From Siderastrea radians (taxonomy: Eukaryota > Cnidaria > Anthozoa > Scleractinia > Rhizangiidae), in the NCBI GenBank assembly GCA_964017195.1, contig OZ024892.1, positions 12,534,071 to 12,598,070 on the forward strand: DNA of 64,000 nt, written 5' to 3'. Under the pieces are notes generated by a model, which was given only the letters and a program-made list of their open reading frames with translations, ran no database searches and had not been told where the DNA came from. The position numbers and the translations under genes were made by a program. Below are positions 36,927 through 49,405 of the stretch, one piece after another (the stretch's first letter is position 1; each line of letters begins with the position of its first letter).

Positions 36927-37070
36927 ACCTTTGACCCCCACCCTCATTGGTCCATTCTCTTGACCGGGATCACATGATAAAAAGGAATGGCACGAGTCTC
37001 TCATTGGTTTAAAAAGTTGGGGGGGTAGGCCTTTTTGATTCAATGTCCCAAAGTGTCGGGTTATACTACT

Positions 37071-37076
37071 CATGTG
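37071..37076. repeat. 6-bp target duplication of the virus-like element (right)
   Basis: CATGTG, identical to 15752-15757 and in the same gag-pol reading frame. Confidence 0.92.
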
Positions 37077-40000
37077 AGAGGTTTGGGGTCACTTGGAAAA
37101 TCCCATGAAACCTATGGAGATTTGCTCGTCCCAATTGTTCTAGGAAAGCTACCCCATGAACTGAGGCAGAACCTTGCCCGCGAACATGATAATCTGGAAT
37201 GGAAATTTCAACAGCTAAGAGAAGCCATTTTTAGGGAAATTAGGATCTTAGAGGCTGGTATCAATGTTAATTCACCAAACATGCCCCAACCTGGAAGCTC
37301 CACAACAGTAACAAGCCAATTCCTCACCCAGACTCAAGGAAAACAGCCAAACCTGACAAAGTCTAAAACTCCTGCTCAAAGGAAGTGCACCTACTGCAAG
37401 GGCCCCCATCCATCATATCATTGTAATGTGGTAACTGATTGTCAGCAAAGGTGGTCTATAGTTAAGAGGGAAGGACTTTGTTTCAACTGTCTAGGAAACC
37501 ACAAGTCTACCGCTTGCCAGTCAAAGTATCGTTGTCACAAATGTAGAGGAAAACATCATACAAGCCTCTGTCCAGGTGAACAAATGTCAGGGGGGACCCC
37601 TACTAACCCTACAGCCTCCACCAGTCCCCCTCAAGGCACAAGTCAACAGCCAACATCATCTGTTCATGCTACCCTTGCACCGATCACAGATCCCTCATCT
37701 TCATCTCATGTCCCAACCAGTGGTGGTCGCACTTCACTTTTGAAAACAGCTATAGCAACTGTCAGCAAAGATCATGTTTATTGTGAAGCAAACATTCTTC
37801 TTGATGAAGGAGCGCAACGCTCATTTATTACTCAAACGCTAGCCAATCAACTTGGCCTTCCACTAACAGAAACTGAATCAATTTCCTTATCAGCCTTTGG
37901 AGCCCAACCATCAGCAAGCAGATATTTACCAGTTGCCACTATCAATGTTGTAACCACTCATGGAGAGAAAATTCCATTACGTGTGCTTGTGGTGGAGAAA
38001 ATTGCAACGCCCCTTCAAAATCATCTCTGCCGAGAGATCCAAGACATGCCACACCTTCGGGGATTGAGACTTGCCCATCCCATCACCTCAGATGAACACT
38101 TTGCCATTTCTCTCCTGATTGGAGCAGACCATTACTGGGACATAGTTGATGACACAGTTATCCGTGGACAGGGACCCACTGCTGTTGCCTCAAAGCTTGG
38201 TTACCTGTTATCTGGACCACTGCAAACCTCCCTTACCAAACCCTCTGAAACTTGTGTCAATTTGCTGCACACGCTATCATCTACCAAGAAAGAAGAGTTT
38301 GACTTGGAACAGTTCTGGTCCTTGGAAGCTATTGGAATCTCTCCACAATCAGAGAAGAATGATCATGAAACTTTCCTGGATAACTACATCAACACTTCAA
38401 TCACGAGGAATCCTGACGGCAGTTTCAATGCCAAATTCCCCTGGAAGGAAGACTGCCCGATACTTCCAACCAATTACATCACATGTGAAAGGCGCACCCG
38501 CTCTATGGTTCGTCGTCTTGCTGCCACACCCCAACTCTTGACTACCTATGGGAACATTATAGCTGAGCAAGAAACACGCGGTTTCATTGAGAGAGTTGAT
38601 GATGCACAGCCTTCAGACTATGCACACTATATCCCTCACCACCCAGTAAAGAAAGACTCAGCTACAACACCAATCAGAATCGTTTATGACTGCAGCTTCC
38701 ACTCTTCAATCAACAACCCCAGCCTGAATGACTGCCTTCATGCTGGCCCACCATTCCTCAATGACATGTGTTCGATTCTTCTGCGATTCCGCACCTTCAC
38801 CTATGGCTTGTCGACAGACATCGAGAAGGCGTTTCTCCATGTTGGCCTTGACGAAAGTGATAGAGACTTCACCAGATTTTTCTGGTTATCTAACCCTGAG
38901 GATCCAGAAGGCAAGTTCCAAGTGTACCGCTTCAAGACCGTCCTGTTTGGTTCCACCAGCTCCCCGTTCATGTTAAATGCAACACTTCACCATCACCTAG
39001 CCAACTACAACACACCTGTGGCTGAGGACATGAAGGAGAATATCTATGTTGATAATATCATCTCGGGTTGCAATGAGGAACAGGACACTGTTGGCTACTA
39101 TGAGGAAGCGCGTTCGATCATGAATGAAGCGCACTTCAACCTCCGTTCCTGGTCTTCAAACAGCCCGTCGCTTAGAGAGCAAGCTGCAAAGGATAATACC
39201 GCGGATGCAAATGAAATCGTGAACATCCTTGGTCTGAAATGGAACACATCCTCAGATACCCTCAGTCTGGCACCCCAAAAAATCTTCCAGCCTTCGGACC
39301 AGCCTATCACCAAACGTTGTGTGCTACAAATCTCGTCGAAGACTTATGATCCACTTGGACTTTTGTCCCCTGTAACCATCAGGGCCAAACTTCTTATCCA
39401 AGAACTATGGCAACAAAAACTTGAATGGGATGAACCGCTTCCACTAACACTCAAAACCAAATGGCACAGTATTGCAGAAGATATTCAAGAGGCCAGCAAG
39501 AATACCCTACCAAGATGTTTCTTCTCGGAATATGTGTCACCAACCTCCACAACCTACTTACACGTATTTGCTGATAGTAGCCTCAAAGCATACGGAGCCG
39601 TCGCCTATGTTTCTCATGGTCATCAGTCCTCTCTAGTCATGGCAAAGTCTCGTGTTGCCCCCTTGAAAGAGTTAACCTTACCGCAGTTGGAGCTCATGGC
39701 AGCATTGATTGGCGCAAGACTAGCCAGCTTCGTCTCCCGCGCGCTCAAGCCAAGGTACCCCAATCTTAAAGTCAAACTGTGGTCTGATAGTGAAATAGTC
39801 CTTCACTGGCTTCACAGTAACAAACAGTTAAAACCATTCATTGGAAATCGCACTAGAGAGATCAAGAGTCTATTTCCAGTATCACTTTGGAGCCATTGCC
39901 CAACAAATGACAACCCTGCCGACTTACTCACTCGAGGAATCAGCGCCACAGAGTTACACGCTTCAACCCTATGGAAGCATGGTCCACATTGGTTGCCATC

Positions 40001-41759
40001 TGAGTCGCAGTGGCCATCTTGGAATTCCTCTCAAGTCTTACACATACAAGCTCCTGAAGCAATCGCTGCCGAAGACACCACAGATGAATCCACTCAAACA
40101 GAACCACCAGAAGAGACAGCAGGTATTCACTGTATTATGGATGTATCCCGATACAGTACCCTAACGAAGTTGCTCGCTGTCACAGCCTATGTCTTACGAT
40201 TCGTGAAGAACCTGCAGAACCGAGAGAACAGACAGTTAGGACCATTATCTGCTAAGGAACAACAACAGGCTCGCAACAAGTGGATCCAGAACTGTCAAGG
40301 ATTGACCTACACTGCAGAAATTGCTAACCTCCTATCCCGCTCCAGTACTCGCCTAACCTTGGTGAGGCAGCTTCGCCTATTTCTTGATTGTGATGGTTTC
40401 ATTCGTTGTGGGGGGAGGCTCCACAATGCTCCACTCAGTAACTCAGCCAAGTTCCCATACCTACTGCCACCAAGCCATCCACTCACAAAGCTGATTGTCT
40501 ATGACGCTCATAGAAAGCAACTACACTCTGGTGTCAATTCAACGGTGACTGCACTCCGCCAAGACTGCTGGATAACCTCCATACGCCAGTACGTCAGAAA
40601 ACTACTCCGGACATGCGTGACCTGTCGGAAGCTAGAGGGAGTAGCCTTCAGAGCTCCAGATCCTGCTCCCTTACCCAAACTGAGAGTCCAAGAAACAGCA
40701 CCCTTTGCAGTAACTGGAGTGGATTTCACTGGATCGTTATATGTACGCTCAGAGAACAGTGAGACCAAGTGCTACATCTGTCTATTCACCTGCGCTGTAA
40801 CAAGAGCAGTTCACTTGGAAGTTGTTTCCGACTTGACAGAGAGAAGCTTTCTGCAAGCATTTCGTCGCTTCGCAAGCCACAAGTCCCTACCTTACAACAT
40901 GATATCTGACAATGCTTCTACCTATCTGGCTGCCGCTGACGAACTGAAGCAACTCTTCCAATCACCCTCTCTAAAGGAATCCCTCAGCAGACGGGGTGTT
41001 GAATGGCAGTTAATTCCCAAGAGAGCACCATGGTACGGGGGATTTTGGGAGCGTCTCATTGGACTAACCAAGAAGGCTATCAAGAAAACACTAGGAAGAG
41101 CAATGATTACCCTGACTGAGCTCCAGACACTTGCAGCTGAAGTTGAGGCCATCCTCAATGACCGTCCCATCACACATGTATCAAGTGATGTGAGTGATGA
41201 AGAGCCGTTGACACCTTCACATCTCCTGTATGGACGAAGAATCACCCGTTTACCTTATCCTGAAATTGAAGATGAAGTATCAGATCTAACCTTTGGTGAT
41301 GACTCTCCCCTGAGACAAAGAGCTAACAAGCAAGCACTGACCTTACAACAGTTTTGGTACCGATGGAAACACGAGTATCTGACTTCCCTGCGCGAATTCC
41401 ATAGGAGTACTGGAACCAATAAGCAGTCCATTAAGAAAGGAGAGGTGGTGTTAGTCCATGATGAGAAACCTAGATCAACCTGGAAACTTGCTGTTGTAGA
41501 AAGTTTGATTGAGGGTGGCGACGGATTGATTCGAGCTGCTATCACTAAGCTCTATCCACTGGAGGTATGTGCAAATGAGGCGATGCCCCCGACAGAAGAT
41601 GACACCAGCGAACAAGCCATTATGGTTCCTACCCCAAGTCAGAAAAGACCTCGTAGAGCCAAGGCTCTGGAAGCAATGCAGAAAATAGCTGAATGGGCAA
41701 GGGACATTCGTGCCCTCCCCGGAGGATGTCGAGTAGACTTCACTCAAGAACTATTATGA
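37077..41759 (+). pseudogene. BEL gag-pol, 3' part (1560 codons plus stop)
   Basis: In frame with the 5' part across the target duplication. Order of domains: end of the gag region; three CCHC-type zinc knuckles (about 37387-37575); DUF1758 aspartic protease (LLDEGAQRSFI); reverse transcriptase with STDIEKAFL and YVDNI; Peptidase_A17-type region; RNase H (VFADSSLKAYGAV); integrase H2C2 zinc site; rve core with D (GVDFTG), D (SDNAS) and E (WERLIG); and a DUF5641-type tail. The stop lies inside the right LTR. No frame lesion is seen on this side; the only break is the insertion. Confidence 0.93.
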
Positions 41760-42011
41760 ACAGACTTTATTCATTGGATTTGTTTTCACTGTAAATATGT
41801 AGTTGCGAACATTGCGGTCAGCGGTTATGACTTTTAAGATAGAACCCGTATGCAAGGCACATGGTTTAGGTTTTCGTTCTTGTTAGGTTTAGGCCGCCAT
41901 TACTACAGTTGTTGTTCTTATTTGATGTGATTTCTACGGCTTGAAGCAATACAATGCTATTCTGATCATCTCTGCCTACACTCTTTGATTACTACTCGTG
42001 TTTACGCGACA
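41727..42011 (+). repeat. right LTR of the BEL element
   Basis: 285 bp, one mismatch with the left LTR (G at 41848). The gag-pol stop codon is at 41757-41759, within the LTR. Confidence 0.93.
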
Positions 42012-42016
42012 GGGGG
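42012..42016. repeat. BEL target-site duplication (right)
   Basis: GGGGG, matching 14483-14487. Confidence 0.8.
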
Positions 42017-43264
42017 AAGGGGGTCTTAAAAGCCAAAATTTTACAAGCAAAGTATGAAGCTAAGCTGGAATCTCTTGAGGGGGGGTGCATAACAGAAAAA
42101 CCTTCTGGGAGAAAAGATATTTTCTGATACTACACATTATACATGTAATGAGTATTCAAAGTATAGGGAGAGATGTTGGTCATCATCCATATACATGTAG
42201 TTGACCATAATGACGTAACCATGCAGAAACCAGTTTGGACTGAAGAGTTTAGTTGTTAGCCACTGACAGCAACATGTTACTGACAAGATATTGTCTGTTA
42301 TTAATTAATTACATGTATTTGTAATTCCCAGGAAAGATATGTATACAGTGGGAATGGAGCTGCCCTTAATTGTTAGTCTTGATAATCTGTCAGGCAAATC
42401 TGTTGGTGAAAAATATTCATGACCTTTGTGACCAGGCTGAGGTTACTGGTTCATTCCTTGATTTATAAATCTTCTGTCCACAACCACAGTGTCAGTGCAT
42501 GATCGGACTGTGCGATGAATAAGCTGACGGCATATTGACTTCAGGCAACATCTGGCTCCAATTAAAGACAGCTTTTGTGTAGCAGTTTAATTATGAAATT
42601 ACCAAGCTATTTACACCAGTAGTGTGCACAATTAAGTAATCAAAATGTATAATAATACTTAATAGAACAATGATAATAAAGCGTTATCGTTTGTCTTACG
42701 ATGGGGTCATTTGTGATGTAGATCAATTATATATTGAGAATATAATAATACAGGAAAAAGAAAAGAAAACAGATAAAGGGAAGTCTAGGCGGTCAACAGC
42801 GACAAAGCACCACATGTTTGTTATATCAGATTCTGTGTGGTGAACAGTCTCTCCAAAAAACAAAGAGTGTTAATGGGGTTCCCACTCGTTAGAAACGCCG
42901 TCATTGCCATGTTCTGTTAAAAGGAGTCTTTTTCTGCAACATAGGCTTTTTAAATAAAGAATCACTCACCTTGAAGTCATCATTTTGACTGATTTTCCGA
43001 ATCCTGTGAAATTCGAGGGAGAGAAAGCCGACATTTTTCATACAAAAGAACGCTCCAAAACAACGCAGTTTATAAACCTTTATTTAGAATGTTTTCTTAA
43101 CTAATAACATGGAAGGAAAGAGTACATATTTCATTTCATTGTCACGAAAAAATAACCGAAAAATTTATCGCCGATGAAAAAATATGGCCATTTTTCTCAC
43201 CGACTGAACGAAACTGTGGCCGTCAATTTTGATTTTCCCGCCCGCGGGAGAAAAAGGCTGTTTT
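42017..43264. other. non-coding
   Basis: No ORF with coding character, no RNA gene. AT-rich with poly-A patches. Confidence 0.5.
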
Positions 43265-43370
43265 CGGACCGGATGTGACGTCAAATTTCGGTGGATCATC
43301 AGACCACAAAAAAAGTCCCAGGCGCAGTCAAGTGTTCTCCCCCGCCCCTGAATGGGCCCTTGATCAAGGC
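43265..43370 (+). repeat. dispersed repeat, inverted relative to 11388-11510
   Basis: Shares CCGGATGTGACGTCAA, GGTGGATCATCAGACC and CCCCGCCCCTG with the reverse complement of 11388-11510. Confidence 0.55.
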
Positions 43371-43469
43371 CCTTGAAGCTGTCAGCTTTGTGCCCGCGCT
43401 AATTCACGTCAGCAGTGCAAATCGTAGAGCGCGCGCAAACTGTGTTCAGACACCTTAAGCTCCCCAATA

Positions 43470-45249
43470 GACCATTTCATTATGACGTCACACGCGCTAA
43501 GGTTTCTGGTAGTTGTAGTAAAGATCGCGCCCAGTGTCGCACGATCGCGGAAAAGTGTCAAAACATCAGCAGGTGTTTCACAAAGTTATGTGCTTGATTG
43601 CTATACAAATACAAAGAAATTCAGCGGGGAGTTTTTTTTTTTTCGATAAACGAGGAATTGCGATGAGTGTTGTTAACGAACATTTTAATGGAAAACGTTT
43701 TTTCTAAATTCTGGACGAGTGTGTAGCAGGAAAACGTGTTCTAACAATGTGCCAATATAGTCCCTCATGAGAAAAAGAATCGAAGGGGAGGAGGAAGTTT
43801 CTGAGATAGGAGATACAGAACAATAAGAACCGTGACAGTTTTTAAATAACAGAACCAAATGGAGATCGAAGCAATAAAAATTTTATATCTAGCATAGTGC
43901 AAAACAAAACGAGGAATCCATTAAAATGCTTTGAGCGACTCGCTCTGAGATTTAATAAAAACAAAACAAAGCATCAATATTTCGCTTTTAGTGAATCGGC
44001 AGTTCTAAGTTAAATCATTAAAATGGAAGAGAAATACCATTCACTACTACAAGTTAACGCAAAACATGTAAAGATGATTGAAATATTCCGTCAACTGAAA
44101 AAGCAAGCAATGTTATTCGCACTAAGACGGCCGAACGATTTTTTACGTCCAAACAATTGCAACCCACATTGACCCAATGTGCAGTACCAAAGGAAAGCAA
44201 ACTGGCTTGAGAAACAACACTAACTCGATCTAGAATAGTTTCTATTACTATTTTTTTGAATTATTTTCACCATTTTGCGAAATAAGACAAGCGTAATAAA
44301 CAAAACCTACAAAGACAAAATCTTGAAAGTTTATACGCACAACATTTTCTCTCCAAGATTAACTGTAATAAATGCAATTGCAATACCAGATCGCTTATTT
44401 TACTTTTAATAGGAAATTCCATGAAAAGACAAACAGAGAAAAAGGGAAAACAAGCCTTTAGGTATGAAAAAATATTCAGAATAGCACTTGCCGTCCTGGG
44501 AAATTAAAATGCCCCGAGTACAATTCCGCTTATTAAGTTTAAATTGGACACTGTTTTGTACCAAATTTCTGCAAGTTTTTTAAACATCTCAAGAAACCTA
44601 TTGTAAATGTGGATTCGCTCAGTTAAAAAATTCTTACGAAGTCAATCCACAGTCAAATATGTAATTTACCAACGGTTGTGAAGTGGAAGAAATACTTAAA
44701 AATCGATCGTTGTCCTTGAAAATAAAAACGACACTGACAATACAGTCTGTTCTCGAACAAGGATTTCTTTGCTCTAACCTCTCCAATTTCTTGTAAAACC
44801 GCCGTCGAGTATTCTTCAGGTCTGTTCCTTGTAGCAGCAAGCTTTTAAAAGAAATGTCTTCAAAAGACTTCATCCTAAGGATGCATGTAAAATTACCGGG
44901 CTGAAAATCGAGCGTACAAGAAGCCATCCGCAAAAACGTTTTGTAACGCACCGAGTGCGAAACGATTAAAAAAAAATCGAAAATCTTGCAAAATAAAGCT
45001 TCCTTACTTTTACATTGTTGTCTCTTGATGTGTCCTGGTGGGGTAAAAGCAGGTTTGTCGCTTATGTCACTCGAGGTCCTCTCAATTATGCGCGTTAACA
45101 TTATAGACGTGACATGATCGACCAACTCGGCCGCCATTGCATTGCATGTGTTTTTGTGGATTATTTTGAATTTTCCCGCGATTGAGGGGGCAATCTTTAC
45201 TACAACTGCCAGAAACCTTTGCGTGTATGACGTCATAATTAAAATGGTC
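43470..45249. mobile_element. non-autonomous DNA transposon, TA-flanked, ~90-bp TIRs
   Basis: Begins GACCATTTCATTATGACGTCA and ends in its imperfect reverse complement; similarity of the ends extends about 90 bp, through AAGGTTTCTGG.AGTTGTAGTAAAGAT. TA flanks both sides (43468-43469, 45250-45251), as in Tc1/mariner-type insertions. A 200-codon minus-strand ORF (44634-45236) starts in the right TIR; it resembles no transposase and may be chance. Confidence 0.65.
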
Positions 45250-45598
45250 TATTAATTGTGGTTGGGACAGAAAACGGCTGCGAGAGCCTGAAACTGGTAT
45301 CAAAGATTAGGTTTGAACGAATGGTACACGAATTTCCGTTTGGAACATTCCGTCCGGAAAAACAGGACTACCTTTTCAGACGTTCCGTTGCTCCCGGAAA
45401 TTTTCCTCTGGAACGACACGAAAAGTCGTGTACCATTTACTTTCCAACCGGAATTTCCGGAAAGTTGTTGTAAACGGTAAACAACCCGAAATTCTTTTAC
45501 TCCTACCAAATTAAACGCCCAAATAACCGGGATAAAGCTCTACTTAGTAAAAACACTAAAAAGGTAAGACAGTGAAGGCAAGCGCAGTCAAAAGTTAC

Positions 45599-45720
45599 GC
45601 CATTCTAGTCCCCAGAGCCCGCCTGGCCCTCTAGGCCGCCGGCGCCTGGGCACAAGGACCATCCTCGCGCCCAGACGCCGTCGGCTAAGAGGGCCAGGCT
45701 GCTCTGGGGACGAGAATGAA
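45599..45720. repeat. inverted-repeat element with CATTCT.GTCCCCAGAGC ends
   Basis: Left CATTCTAGTCCCCAGAGC and right GCTCTGGGGACGAGAATG are near reverse complements, and internal GCCTGGCCCTCT also pairs. The same end motif occurs at 57476-57553 in a Dicer intron. A poly-G of about 12 lies nearby (45746). Confidence 0.65.
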
Positions 45721-47020
45721 GCTACGCCGCAGTGATACGCCATTGGGGGGGGGGGGGGGAGGGGGACTGTCACGCTTAGAGTGCTTGTCACGCTCACGAT
45801 TTTCCTTCTTTGTTAGCGTACGGTGTCAAGCTTTCTCCCATGTAACAGCTTAATGTCAATGTCACGTTGTCAGAATCAGTGTCTCTTTCTAAGGTAATGT
45901 GGCTTTTTCAGAGCAGAATTACAAGGAAAAGCCTGGCTTATCAAAAATCATCAGTTGTAAATCTTAATCCAATTAACACGGAGCAATTAAAAAATGCGGG
46001 AGTTGAAGAGATGTTTAGTCACGCGCGTTCGCGGTTAATTTGCAAAGGTGGAAAGTTTCAGCGCAAAAATTATAAGCGTAATTGTAAGCCAACGTTGTTA
46101 GTATAGTTTTTGAGATGTCCAGTTAACGTTGACAGTTTTGAGGATCGATATCTATAAATCTTAAAGGTTCTGGCATTCTGAGGTAAGCTCTAGTTTAAAT
46201 TTTTGTTCTCTGGCTCTTTGTGCCCGACGGATCTTGGCCGCTTCGAGTGCTTAACATATTAAATCTGAAAACATTGTCTGTAATTTTTAAGCGAGTTGTG
46301 TCGATATATTACAATTTTAATGTTCGCTATCGTAGAAATGTGTTGTGGAGATTTGGAAATAAGCTCCAAAACCCACCAGTTCACGTTTGTAACATAACAG
46401 GCTTATGGAAAGCAGTTTGAATTGAGCTGGAGCCACAGCCTTTCAAGGTGGGTGGGGAAGAGAAAGGGACTTGCGTGTAACGGAGGGTTCACAAGGTTAT
46501 TGTATTTTGTTAACCTGTTAATGTTAGGGTTACATATCTGTTTAAAGCCGGCTACGTTTTCGTTGGTGTTGCTGTAGTGGTTGCTCAGAGTCCCTATCAT
46601 TTCAACACAGGAAAAAATGTTTGATTATGCTACATTGTTTTATTGGTATTATGCGTGACAGTTATAGGATGGGGACTGGATCTTATGATCCGGAGTGACA
46701 GAAAATACCCACAACTCCAAACGAAAGCATTGGAAGAGAGTAATCCTCCAAGTTTTTTTCCTTCTAGTACATCTTTATTCCACATGATAACGTGGCTGGG
46801 TTCCAGCTGAACAAATTTCCGTTGTAACGAGAATAATAAAGAATTAAAGATATACAACACAGGACCTAATCAATGTGTTCCTAAACAAACAACATGTCAA
46901 GTTCAAAGAAGGTGTTCAAGCAAGGGTTACACGACGGGTGAGAGTCGAAACAGAAACCGATCTCCATATATTAATATTCCCGCTCGCAGCTTTTTAATTT
47001 GCTGAATTTTAAATTGTTAG
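45721..47020. other. non-coding, or upstream introns of the helicase relic
   Basis: An ORF at 45867-46106 and others here lack recognisable domains. No further helicase exon could be identified. Confidence 0.4.
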
Positions 47021-49405
47021 ATCATAGCGAACTCCAAGAATCAGAAAGTAGTGTTGGGACTTGGGTGCGCTGCTCTGTTCCCAAATGTCGTGCAAGTTGT
47101 CAAACCGGACATCAAGTACAATGCATCTGCTGCTGGTGAGTTTTTACTGTGCAAAACACTCGCTTTTTTTCCTTAAATCTCGCCGGAAGTAGATGCAAAC
47201 CGGGAAAATCGCTAATACTCGCCTGGTGCGAAGTGTAGAAAGCGGGACAGAAAGCGTGGATGCTTGCGCACAAACGGTGAAACAAAAATAGCCGGCGGTG
47301 ATTTCTCGTTTTATCAAAATGCTGATTTTGTTCGAAATAAATGTTAATTTTTGTTTTCCTTTTCAGGAGCTGTTCCTGTACTGCCAAGGCTACCTAACTC
47401 AAGTTTTGGACCACGAATGACGGACAGGTTTGTACAGTTCACGTTGCAGTTCTTTTTATGTTTGTCCGCGATTTGTTTTGTTTCTTTAGTCTTACTAAAA
47501 AAATCAATCGTTTTCTTTCAGGTGTTTTTATTCACCCCAAGTCTGTTAATTTTCAAGTGAATAATTTCCACAGTCCATAGCTTGTTTATCACGAGAAGGT
47601 CAAGACTTGTAAGGTAAGATACTCCAGTTGTTGGAGAACTAAAACTCACATGCAACAGCTTATGTCAGCATTTGAATCTCGCAACTCCCCTTCTGCAAGT
47701 TGCAAGAAAAATTGCACCGTGTAATTTGGTATTATTTGCATGTAGTTTTAATTTCATTTTTGTCGCTCTTCTATTTGCTGCCTTTATTTAAATACGTTTT
47801 TCAACAAAGGACGTTACCCCTTTGGATAGCGAACCACTGCGGCGACACAGACGAAAACATCACTTAGACGGGTGTGCCAAAAAAATCGTCAAGGGGAATC
47901 TTCAAGTATTCTAACATGGAGTGTTTTTCTCATGACAGGTTTACATCCGGGACTGTAGTATGGTATCAGTATATTCATTGCTTTTGTTCTGTGGTGATTG
48001 CTTGTCCGTAAACTTGGAGAAAGGAGTTTTTGTAATTTCCATTGACGATGGGTGGATTCGGTTTTCAGCATGTTCACGTAAGGTTTGTAAACTATTTTTA
48101 AATTTATAAACAAACAAACGTATATAACTGACACATAACTCAGTTTTCTTTTTATTCACTACTTTTTCCTCTTTCAACCAGGGCGCCTAGGGCGCAAATG
48201 CTTTTACATATTTTTTATTCATTACAATATAATTTATAACTTGAAAAACCTGACGTGTTCACTCTCTTTATTAAAAATCTAGTTAAAAAACTGTCAATAA
48301 ATATACTAGCTGAAAAACTTATTCTAATAGTGGAAATTAAAAAAAAAAATGCCAAGAGGCTTTTTAGTTGGCATTTGAAAAAAAGTGGACATGTACTACC
48401 TATACTAGAATGCAGGATTTATTCTAGAAGCTGGGTTATGTGGGGCCTCGGCACGCGCTCCCCTTCCCCTGTTGTAAATTGTTAGTGTCTGTAAGTTCCT
48501 CCAGTGGTAGAGTACGTACTCTTTGGTGGACCTTTTCCAGGTTTGCGGTGAACAAGTGCAAAATAATTGACAAATTTTCATGCTCGAGAGCTTGAAGAAA
48601 CAGGAACAAGGGCTTCCTTGGTTTAATTTTGTTGCCACATTTGACAAACTTGCAAATTTTTATGCGCAAATATATTTTAAATTGCAAACATCCCACAATG
48701 CTGCACTCTAGAATAAACCCTGCTGACTATGTCTGTTACTGAAGTATCTATCTACATAAGTTACGCCTAATATAAAATGGATACACCTGAAACTATTGCG
48801 GAATCATTGCACGCAATTTTAAATTGCATATTGTGTCCTACCCGGAAATTGTTTAAAAGTCTAAATTTCTCACAATGTTGCAAAAATAAAGCGCGAGTTT
48901 TCCTCTGCAACAACTTCGTAATCCAGACCTTTCAATAACACTTCAATTTGACCAGAGTTAATAGCTTTTTCTGCTGTCTAAACTCACCCTTGCTCCTCTA
49001 ATGTCAATACATTATCATGGTTATGGCAGTGCTCTCCTGTGGTGATGTTTATTATGCTGTGAAAAGGGGTTCCTTTTTTGACGCCATGGATGAAATCCTA
49101 AAGTATAACCACTCAAATAAAAGCTATTGAGCCGTACTTTCCTGTGGTGCAGTCAGTTGTCCGTTATCTAGAAAACCGAAATTTGGATTTTTGTCAAATT
49201 TCAAACTTGGTCACCTTCCATAACTATTACTGTTCTGATTCTTTTTTGTCTTTCCTTGCAGGTTGCTTCTCTGGTGCGAGACCTGAGAACAGAACTTGAC
49301 CGATTACTAGAAAAGAAAATAGAAAACCCCAGTTTTGATCTCCCGAGCTGTGCACGAGGAAGCAGGGTTATTGACGCTATTGTGCAGTTGATTACTACTC
49401 AATAA
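47021..49405 (+). pseudogene. DExH-box RNA helicase, C-terminal exons only, with lesions
   Basis: Five exon-like blocks bounded by AG/GT: 47021-47135, 47367-47427, 47522-47613, 47939-48082 and 49262-49405 (TAA end). They encode the C-terminal OB-fold region of DExH helicases (VVLGLGCAALFPNV; IHPKSVNFQ; LLLFCGD; DDGWIRFSA), closest in pattern to the DHX36/DHX57/DHX29 group. Two faults: the phase between blocks 2 and 3 is off by one, and block 3 has TAG where the family usually has Trp (HSP-stop-LVY). The motor domains are not present upstream. Probably a partial gene copy; an unusual splice choice around block 3 is the alternative. Confidence 0.65.
49030..49150 (-). repeat. unit of the Dicer-intron minisatellite family
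   Basis: In reverse complement this stretch (CACAGGAAAGTAC...AGCTTTTATTT...TAGGATTTCATCCA) matches the ~115-bp units at 56570-57045. Confidence 0.6.

Larger units (their letters stand above)
15758..37070. mobile_element. Polinton/adintovirus-like endogenous virus-type element without a DNA polymerase gene
   Basis: 21,313 bp. Termini are AGTAGTATAACCC... and the reverse complement, with about 2.5-kb TIRs (15758-18259 and 34568-37070) and a 6-bp target duplication. The 16.3-kb core encodes integrase, packaging ATPase, adenain-like protease, major capsid protein, three penton-like proteins, a PLA2 protein, several small basic proteins and accessory genes. All these frames are open. The integrase, ATPase, protease and capsid set defines Polintons/Mavericks and adintoviruses. 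No frame encodes polymerase B: only a 175-aa ORF like its N-terminal region remains (32449-32976). The near-identical TIRs and intact genes suggest recent arrival. Confidence 0.93.
34568..37070 (-). repeat. right terminal inverted repeat (~2.5 kb)
   Basis: Reverse complement of 15758-18259, one base longer. Ends ...GGTTATACTACT at 37070, followed by the CATGTG duplication. Contents mirror the left TIR. Confidence 0.93.
14488..42011 (+). mobile_element. BEL/Pao LTR retrotransposon, interrupted by a 21.3-kb virus-like element
   Basis: Bounded by two 285-bp LTRs (14488-14772, 41727-42011) that start TGT and end ACA and differ by eye at one base (A at 14609, G at 41848). The flanking GGGGG duplication is 5 bp. 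Removing the insertion at 15758-37070 and one target copy leaves about 6.2 kb, a normal BEL size. One long gag-pol frame is present on both sides of the insertion. The near-identical LTRs mean the copy is young; it is disabled only by the nested insertion. Confidence 0.93.

Noticed and set aside
15758..37070. CRISPR array, riboswitch or bacterial operon explanation for the compact gene block
   Set aside because: No spaced repeats, no ribosome-binding sites, TATA-type boxes present, and host context is animal DNA.
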